Origin: Dactylosporangium siamense
Lineage (GTDB): Bacteria > Actinomycetota > Actinomycetes > Mycobacteriales > Micromonosporaceae
Direction of reading: 5' to 3'
Assembly: GCF_016862795.1 (NCBI RefSeq)
Contig: NZ_BONQ01000077.1
Location: 124,001-188,000, forward strand
Length of the DNA stretch: 64,000 nucleotides
A model generated the notes under the pieces. The model did not search any database and was not told the DNA's origin. It saw only the letters and a list, made by a program, of their open reading frames with translations. The translations under genes and the position numbers were made by a program. Positions 58,116-64,000 of this stretch are shown one piece after another. Position 1 is the stretch's first letter. Every line of letters starts with the position of its first letter.

Positions 58116-59633
58116 TTACGTGCTGGCGTTCTGACGGCCCTCGGCCGGTTCCGTCGACGGGCTCTGGCCGGGCACGACCGCGGCCGGCTCCGCCTTCTGC
58201 CGGGACCGGACCTCGCCGGCCAGCAGCACCAGCCAGATCGCGCCGTTGGTGCCGCCGATGACCCAGTCCTCGGTCATGATCGTCGGTACCGCGGCGACGG
58301 CACCGACGGTGAACCAGATCGCCGGTTGTGCCGTTTCCGGGCGTCGCAGGATCAGCGCGTACCAGAGGCCGCGCAGCGCATGCCACAGCAGCAGTGCGAC
58401 ACCGATCAGGAAGCCGATCGCACCGAGCACACCACCGCGGCGGAACGCTCCGACGGCGGCGTTGTCCGTGTTCAGGTCGCGGCGCGGCCCTTCCACCGGG
58501 GCGCCGTCGTTGTCGCGGTGCACCACGGCCCGCGAGGTGTGCGCGTCGCCGAACGCCTTCTCCGCCCAGCCGGCGTGCTCCCAGTCGACCCAGACCTGCC
58601 GCCACGTGTCAGTGCGCCCGCTGGTGACGTCGTTGCCACCGTCGGTGAACCGGTCGCGGAACAGGAAGTCGCTGCCGCCGCCGATGGTGAACACGGTCGC
58701 GAGGACCACGAACGGCATCGCGACCGCGACCCAGCGGGCCCGCCCGCGATCCACGTCCTCGGCCCCGCCGCGCCGCAGCAGGACCACGACGGCATACGCG
58801 CAGGCGGCCGCGGTGGCGAACACGAACCCGGTCCGCGAGTCGCTGATCGACAGCACCAGCGCGGCGGTCGCGGCGACGCCGAGGCGCTGCCACGCGGCGA
58901 ACGCCCGGTCGAACCCGACCCGCACCGCGGCGATCACGACCAGCCCGGCGAGGGAGTTCGGGTGGTAGAACACGCCCGTGCCGCCCCAGAACCGGTTGCG
59001 CATCAGGCGGGCCGACGCGCTGTCCGGGATCGCGTGGAACTCGTCGAAGAGGCTGCCGGCGCCGAAGTACAGCAGCGCGCCGATGCCGATGAGGATCGCC
59101 GCGGCCATGCCGATGCTGAGGTCCCGGCGGCGGTCCTTCGCGGTGATCGCGACGACCGCGAGCACGGCGAGGGTGAACACGCCCAGATACGCCAGGCGCT
59201 GCGCGGCCACGGTGAGGTGCCCGGACCGCTGCACGAACAGCGCGCCGAGCACGCCGAACACCCAGTAGGACAGGCCGAGCCAGGCCCCGCCGAACTTCGG
59301 CAGCTCCCGCAGGTTACGCAGCCAGGGGCGGCTCCACAGGGCGAAGACCACGACTTCGACGAACAGCACGCCCCAGATGACGATCGGGCGCTGGGTCGAG
59401 GTCCAGGTGAGGATGCCGGCGGCGGTGAAGAGCCCGCCGACGACCACGCCGCGCACCGTGCTGCCGCGCAGGCTCAACGCCAGGCCGACGACGCCGACGG
59501 CGATGACCGCGGCCGCGAACGCCTCGGCCGACTCGCTGAGGCTGCCGGTCCGGCCGTGCTCCAGGATCGCGGCGAGGACCGCCAGGATCGCCGCGGCGGC
59601 CGCGCCCGCGGTGACTGCGGTGCGCCGGGTCAT
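58116..59633 (-). CDS. O-antigen-ligase-like membrane protein
   Basis: The product has 505 residues from ATG 59633, which overlaps the GT2 stop (ATGA). It has about ten membrane helices and a large outer loop (SGRTDTWRQVWVDWEHAGWA and nearby) with a conserved-looking FYHPNSLAGLVVIAAVRVGF segment. This fits the O-antigen ligase/polymerase (Wzy_C, WaaL) family. It may join the polymer to a carrier or be a second polymerase. The C-terminal tail is soluble. Confidence 0.78.
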   Translation of the reverse strand: MTRRTAVTAGAAAAAILAVLAAILEHGRTGSLSESAEAFAAAVIAVGVVGLALSLRGSTVRGVVVGGLFTAAGILTWTSTQRPIVIWGVLFVEVVVFALWSRPWLRNLRELPKFGGAWLGLSYWVFGVLGALFVQRSGHLTVAAQRLAYLGVFTLAVLAVVAITAKDRRRDLSIGMAAAILIGIGALLYFGAGSLFDEFHAIPDSASARLMRNRFWGGTGVFYHPNSLAGLVVIAAVRVGFDRAFAAWQRLGVAATAALVLSISDSRTGFVFATAAACAYAVVVLLRRGGAEDVDRGRARWVAVAMPFVVLATVFTIGGGSDFLFRDRFTDGGNDVTSGRTDTWRQVWVDWEHAGWAEKAFGDAHTSRAVVHRDNDGAPVEGPRRDLNTDNAAVGAFRRGGVLGAIGFLIGVALLLWHALRGLWYALILRRPETAQPAIWFTVGAVAAVPTIMTEDWVIGGTNGAIWLVLLAGEVRSRQKAEPAAVVPGQSPSTEPAEGRQNAST

Positions 59634-60598
59634 CGGGCGCTGGCCTGCAGCGGCTTCTTGTCCTTGCGCCGGCTGCGGCCCAGGAAGAAGTCGCGCACCA
59701 CCCGCCGTGGACCGGCCGGGACGAGCCACACCTGCAGGAACGTCACGTAGTCCGTCATGCTCGGCTTGCCGTGCCGGCGGGCCTCGCCGAGCAGGTCGAA
59801 GAAGACCCGGGGGCTGCGGCTGACGGCGGCCATCGAGCCGACCACGCTCATCGCGAGCGCGGCATAGGCCCGGGGCGTCACCCGCGGGCGGGTCTCGCGC
59901 AGCCAGTCGAGGGACTGCTTCCACGGCGCGTCGAAGCTGATCCGGGGCCGGTTCTCATCCGCATACCAGATGACCAGGGGCTCCTCGGCGTAGATCAGGT
60001 CGACGCCGTCCTCCTGCAGGCTGCGCAGCGTCCAGTCGAGCTCCTGCAGGCGGCGCAGCCCGTCGGCGAACGGCACCTTCCGCAGCAGCGCCGTCGGCGC
60101 CATGATCGTCGAGGTCTGGATGAAGCCGTCACCGTGGAACAGCCCGTGCCGCACGGCCAGGTATTCGCTGATCGGCTCGCCGGGCGCCGGCACGCGGCGC
60201 GGCATGATCAGCTCGGCCCGCGGGGTGCGCATGTAGAGGCGGCTGCCCACGATCGGCAGCGGCACCCCGGACGCCTTGGCCCGGGCCAGCTGGATCTCCA
60301 GCTTCTCCGGCAACCACTCGTCGTCGTCGTCGAGGAGCGCGACCCAGTCGGCGAGTGCGACGTCGACGCCGTGGTTGCGGGCGGTCGGCGCGCCGCCGGA
60401 CGTCTCCCGCTCGACCCAGCGGACCCGCTCGTCGCCGATCTCACCGAGCGCGGCAACCGTCGCGGCGTCGGGACCGTCAATGATGACGACGACCTCGAGC
60501 TCCGCGAGGGTCTGCGCCAGGGCGCTACGGACGGCGCGCACCACCAGCTCGGGCCGGTTGCGCGTCGGGATGACGACGCTCACCTCGGGTCTTTGCAC
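59630..60598 (-). CDS. Glycosyltransferase, GT2 family
   Basis: The product has 322 residues from GTG 60598 (VQRPEVSVVIPTRNRPEL); TTG 60607 is an alternative. The GT-A fold shows VVIIDGPDAATVAALGEIGD, DWVALLDDDDEWLPEKLEIQ (DxD-like acidic run), and QELDWTLRSLQEDGVDLIYA. The donor is unknown. It is followed with a 4-bp overlap by the ligase-like gene and lies 25 bp after the 673-aa gene. Confidence 0.9.
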   Translation of the reverse strand: MQRPEVSVVIPTRNRPELVVRAVRSALAQTLAELEVVVIIDGPDAATVAALGEIGDERVRWVERETSGGAPTARNHGVDVALADWVALLDDDDEWLPEKLEIQLARAKASGVPLPIVGSRLYMRTPRAELIMPRRVPAPGEPISEYLAVRHGLFHGDGFIQTSTIMAPTALLRKVPFADGLRRLQELDWTLRSLQEDGVDLIYAEEPLVIWYADENRPRISFDAPWKQSLDWLRETRPRVTPRAYAALAMSVVGSMAAVSRSPRVFFDLLGEARRHGKPSMTDYVTFLQVWLVPAGPRRVVRDFFLGRSRRKDKKPLQASAR

Positions 60599-60623
60599 GA
60601 TGACCAATCCGTCTCGGCGATCC

Positions 60624-62645
60624 TTACGGGTTCGCTGGCGTAGCGTACACGAGCTGCACTTTTGTCGGATACGTCGCGGCCAGCAGGCGGGCCGCCTCGA
60701 AATTCGATGGTGCAGCGGGATCACCGAAGGCTACCGGGAGCGGCTGCCCGGCGCGCACGGCGGGGCGGTTCGGGTGATCCTTATCCACAACGAGCAGGCT
60801 GGCCGTCGGGTCGTGCAGGAAGAAGCGCACGGTCACGGGACTGTTAGCTACCAAACGATCCAGGTCGGCCATCGTGCCGCCCTTGCCGCCCGGGTACAGC
60901 AGTGCGGACCAGCCGGGAAACTGGCGGTACTGGCCCTGCAGGGCGGCGGCACCGAGCGTGCCGGACCAGTTACGCCACGGGCTGCCCATCAGGTTGACGT
61001 TGACCGCGTTGCCACCGTCGGGGAACATCCGGGCGATCAGCAGCGCGTCGCGGGCCGCCTCCGGAGAGCCGCGGTCCCGGCCGAGGGCGAGCTTCACCCC
61101 GGGCGCGACCGGTGTGGTGTGCCACTCACCGCCGGCGACGAGCATGAACAGGGCGACCGGTGCGGCGACGGCGGCGGCGGTCCACTTCCATCGGAACCTG
61201 GCCAGGCCACCGAGGGCGCACAACGCGACCACGATCAGCAGGTGCAGCAGCTTGTCGAAGTAGTAGACGGGCCGGCCGATGGTGACGATCTGCCACGTGC
61301 CGAGCCCGACCGCCATGGCGCCCGCCGTGGCCAGCGCGAAGGCCGCGACGTTCCGGCTCTGGAACACCTTGCTGCTCCGGAGCGCCTTGCTGCTCCGGAG
61401 CACCGCGTCCGTCCTGCTCCGGAGCGCCGCGACTCGTCTTCTTTGGAGCACCGCGACCCGTCTTCTTTGGAGCACCGCGACGGCTGCCAGGGCCACGAGC
61501 AGCGCCGTCGCCGGGCGGTCCACCACCCGGGCGGTGCCGTTGAGCAGCAGCTGGTCGCCGCTGGAGGCCTGGGCCGCGGTCAGCGGGCCGATCGCGGCCA
61601 GGCCGCCGACGGTCACCGCGACCACCCACGCCCACCAGTGCCGCCACAGCCGGGCCCGGACCGCCCACAGCGCGGCGACGATCCCCGCGTAGGGCAGGAA
61701 CAGCGAATAGGTGAACGAGATGCCGACCAGCAACAGCGCGACCGTCGCCGTCTGCTCGCCCAGCCTGGTCAGCGGGCGGGCCACCAGCGCGGTCAGCACC
61801 GCGGCGCAGGCGAGACCGGCGAGCTCGTTGGGGTAGCCGCGGGACAGCACCGTCACCGGGTCGCCGAGGACCAGCCAGGCGGCCACGAGCGCCAGCACCG
61901 GCAGCAGGCGGGCATTCGTGGCGCCCGGCCCGGCGATGCGGCGGGCCGCCCACAGGATCGCGAGGACGAGCAGCAGGTACGTGCCGACGAGCAGCCACAT
62001 CATGACGTCGACGGCGGTCACGGGGGCGGCGTTGTGCGCGCTCGATCGCGCGAACCGGTCCAGGACCGCGTAGCTGAAGTGCAGGCCCTGGGGGTAGTTG
62101 GCGATGCCGGTCAGCTCGGCGTCGGGCACGAACGGGCGCAGCGCCTCGGGTCGCATGAAGAGGTAGCCGCCGGTGCGGCCGATGACGTCGAAGAGCAGGT
62201 AGTGCCGGGCGATGTCCTCGCCCGCGAGGGGCAGGCCGAGCCTTCCACCGAGGTCGCGGACGGCGTACGGGACGAGGGCCACCACCGATACGCCGGCCAC
62301 CGCGATCGCGAGGAGCGCATCTTTGCGCATTCCGGGCAGTTCCGGCGTTCTTTGCGTCGCTACGGCGATCAGGATCAGCGCGGTGAGGGCGGTGCCGGCG
62401 ATCAATGTCGGATGCAGGTGCCCGGGCCACAGCGTGATCGCGAGGCCGAAGACGCAGGCCGCGCCGAACAGCTGCGCGCAGGCCGCCATCACCCGGTCCG
62501 CCAGGGTGACGCCGCCCCGCTGGATGGCCACCGTGCCCGCGAGGATCAACACCGGCAGGACGAAGTCCAACCCCAGTGGATGCGTCGCCAGGGGGACCAG
62601 CCAGGCCAGGGCGAGCGCCACCGCCGTCTTCCGGATCACCGACAC
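60624..62645 (-). CDS. Large membrane protein, GT-C-like
   Basis: The 673-residue protein has about 13 membrane helices. An early outer loop holds DLGGRLGLPLAGEDIARHYL with an acidic pair, as in GT-C enzymes, and a later IANYPQGLHFSYAVLDRFA. A cytoplasmic loop near residues 391-427 is a repeat-coded, Arg/Lys-rich stretch. The C-terminal part is outside. It may be a lipid-sugar-using transferase. It is divergent from the LCP gene. Confidence 0.7.
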   Translation of the reverse strand: MSVIRKTAVALALAWLVPLATHPLGLDFVLPVLILAGTVAIQRGGVTLADRVMAACAQLFGAACVFGLAITLWPGHLHPTLIAGTALTALILIAVATQRTPELPGMRKDALLAIAVAGVSVVALVPYAVRDLGGRLGLPLAGEDIARHYLLFDVIGRTGGYLFMRPEALRPFVPDAELTGIANYPQGLHFSYAVLDRFARSSAHNAAPVTAVDVMMWLLVGTYLLLVLAILWAARRIAGPGATNARLLPVLALVAAWLVLGDPVTVLSRGYPNELAGLACAAVLTALVARPLTRLGEQTATVALLLVGISFTYSLFLPYAGIVAALWAVRARLWRHWWAWVVAVTVGGLAAIGPLTAAQASSGDQLLLNGTARVVDRPATALLVALAAVAVLQRRRVAVLQRRRVAALRSRTDAVLRSSKALRSSKVFQSRNVAAFALATAGAMAVGLGTWQIVTIGRPVYYFDKLLHLLIVVALCALGGLARFRWKWTAAAVAAPVALFMLVAGGEWHTTPVAPGVKLALGRDRGSPEAARDALLIARMFPDGGNAVNVNLMGSPWRNWSGTLGAAALQGQYRQFPGWSALLYPGGKGGTMADLDRLVANSPVTVRFFLHDPTASLLVVDKDHPNRPAVRAGQPLPVAFGDPAAPSNFEAARLLAATYPTKVQLVYATPANP
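61365..61472. repeat. Mixed 18/24-bp tandem repeat in a membrane-protein loop
   Basis: Two 18-bp units (ending TTGCTGCTCCGGAG) are followed by three 24-bp units (ending in CTCCGGAG or CTTTGGAG). All unit sizes are multiples of 3, so the frame holds. On the coding strand they give VLQRRRVA-type and ALRSSK-type peptide units in a basic loop. Confidence 0.8.
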
Positions 62646-62800
62646 GCTCCGTATTCATCGTGGCCACTGGCGATGCACGTCGCGACCGGGACGTGACGAT
62701 ATCGCGTTGTCCGGGTACGGTGCAGAAGGCTTCCGGGGCCGGCCTTCATGACGGAAGGTGATTGCCGAATACGGGGAGTGGCGGGGAGTTGGCGAAGGGC

Positions 62801-63949
62801 GTGGCGCGACGAAAGGGTCGCGGCCGGCGGGATCCACTGTGGGCGCGGATTCTCGTGATCGCGGGTGCACTCCTGATGATCGGTGCCGGCACCACATTCG
62901 TGCTCAAGGACGTGGTCTTCGGCTACGCGACCCGGAGCGTCTCCAAGGAAGATCTGCTTCCCGTGGACGGCGCCCAGCACGCCTCGGTCAGCGGCGCGAA
63001 GAACATCCTGCTCATCGGCATCGACCCGCGCCCGAACCAGGACCCCACCGAGGCCATCCGCTCCGACTCCATCCTGATCCTGCACATCCCCGCCAGCCAC
63101 GACATGGCCTTCCTGATCTCGATCCCGCGTGACACCTGGGTCTCGATCCCGAAGTACAGCAACGGCAAGCGGACCTACGGCGGCGGCAAGGGCAAGATCA
63201 ACAGCTCGTTCGCCGAGGGTGGCTACGGCCTGACCGGCAAGGACCAGCGCAAGCACGGCACCACGCTGCTCGCCGCCACCATCAAGCAGAACTGGGGCGT
63301 CACCTTCGACGCGGCCGCGATCGTCGACTTCGTCGGCTTCCAGGACGTCGTGAAGATCCTCGGCGGCGTCGACATGTACGTCGACCAGCGCACCGTCTCG
63401 GTCCACGTCGGCTACGACTCCAAGGGCAACGTCAAGACCCCCTTCGACCAGCGGGACGACCCCAACGGCGGCACGATCCTGATCCCGATCAAGGGGGTCA
63501 CGCCCAAGGTGTACGAGGTGGGCCAGCAGCACCTGGCCGCCTGGGAGGCGCTCGACTTCGTCCGGCAGCGCGAGACCCTGCCGAAGAGCGACTACGACCG
63601 CCAGCGGCACCAGCAGCAGTTCATCAAGGCCCTGCTGAAGAAGATCGCCAGCAAAGAGGTCCTGGGCAACCCCAGCATGCTGAACAAGGTCCTCGAGGTC
63701 ATCGGCCGGGCCATGACCATCGACACGGGCAAGATCGGTCTGGACGACTGGATCTTCGCGATGCGCAACATCGACAGCGACCGGATGCTGACCCTCAAGA
63801 CCAACGACGGCGGCTTCCACTCGTCCCCGGAGAACCCCGGCGCCGAGGCTCTCGATCAGACGACCCTGGACCTGTTGAGCGCCGTGCGGACGAAGACGGT
63901 GCCGACGTTCGTCGCCTCCAACCCGGGCATCGTCAGCTCCAGCGGCTGA
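62801..63949 (+). CDS. LytR-CpsA-Psr (LCP) family cell-wall ligase
   Basis: The product has 382 residues from GTG 62801; TTG 62789 and TTG 62762 are in-frame options. A basic arm (RRKGRGRRDPLW) leads to one membrane helix (LVIAGALLMIGAGTTFVL) and an outer LCP domain: NILLIGIDPRPNQDPTEAIR, RSDSILILHI, FLISIPRDTWVSIP, the Arg-rich ALDFVRQRETLPKSDYDRQR and RHQQQFIKAL. LCP enzymes move lipid-linked polymers onto peptidoglycan, so this would attach the polymer made by the cluster. After its stop, 51 bp remain with no gene. Confidence 0.9.
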   Translation: MARRKGRGRRDPLWARILVIAGALLMIGAGTTFVLKDVVFGYATRSVSKEDLLPVDGAQHASVSGAKNILLIGIDPRPNQDPTEAIRSDSILILHIPASHDMAFLISIPRDTWVSIPKYSNGKRTYGGGKGKINSSFAEGGYGLTGKDQRKHGTTLLAATIKQNWGVTFDAAAIVDFVGFQDVVKILGGVDMYVDQRTVSVHVGYDSKGNVKTPFDQRDDPNGGTILIPIKGVTPKVYEVGQQHLAAWEALDFVRQRETLPKSDYDRQRHQQQFIKALLKKIASKEVLGNPSMLNKVLEVIGRAMTIDTGKIGLDDWIFAMRNIDSDRMLTLKTNDGGFHSSPENPGAEALDQTTLDLLSAVRTKTVPTFVASNPGIVSSSG

Positions 63950-64000
63950 CGGCTTCTTGTTCGCGCAACTTTTTGGCGCCGGTTCATGGCTGGGTTCATG

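Overview
The window is chromosomal DNA of a very GC-rich actinobacterium. Genes are packed tightly, third codon positions are nearly all G or C, GTG starts are common, and many neighbours share a 4-base ATGA or GTGA stop/start overlap. The best guess is a Micromonosporaceae member such as Actinoplanes. Supporting signs are an isolated flagellin gene (a zoospore-type trait), a DUF574 methyltransferase, SigE-type sigma factors and secreted enzymes with golvesin-like or ricin-type domains. The genus is inferred, not proven.

Positions 1-14300 hold mostly housekeeping and regulatory genes: the 3' end of a secreted FnIII protein, two GNAT acetyltransferases, a SigE-type sigma factor with a membrane partner, a DUF574 methyltransferase, a Rieske oxygenase, a DesK/LuxR two-component pair and a membrane-tethered hydrolase. 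Within it, 2309-5736 is an odd locus. Three 73-nt tRNA-like genes on the minus strand share nearly the same acceptor, D and T arms but carry different anticodons (ACC, CCG, CAT). They alternate with an ankyrin-repeat protein gene and an unrecognised 453-aa protein gene, and one tRNA overlaps the 3' end of the protein gene.

Positions 14300-31900 hold the flagellin, a GH64-type beta-1,3-glucanase behind a CebR-like operator, a large LuxR (LAL) regulator divergent from a MacB-type ABC exporter, and a self-contained ABC transporter plus two-component operon. A perfect 47-bp palindrome with DnaA-box-like cores lies between the exporter and that operon. Next come a maltose acetyltransferase-TetR-MFS operon behind twin operators, a MarR regulator and an ECF sigma/anti-sigma pair.

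Positions 31900-40130 hold a NodB deacetylase-glycosyltransferase fusion that is translationally coupled to the ECF sigma gene, an orphan sugar-binding lipoprotein, a diguanylate cyclase, an M36-like metalloprotease, an F420-type oxidoreductase and an APH-like kinase.

Positions 40288-63949 form a large surface-polysaccharide locus of Wzx/Wzy type. It has a PglF-like dehydratase, a PglE-like aminotransferase, a PglD-like acetyltransferase and a PglC-like phosphosugar transferase, which together predict a diacetyl-bacillosamine-type first sugar. It also has glycosyltransferases, a flippase, a polymerase, a DUF4012 protein, a UDP-sugar dehydrogenase, GT-C-like membrane proteins, an O-antigen-ligase-like protein and a BY-kinase/LMW phosphatase pair. 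An LCP ligase at the end could attach the polymer to the cell wall. Several short tandem repeats lie at gene 3' ends and in protein tails across the window.
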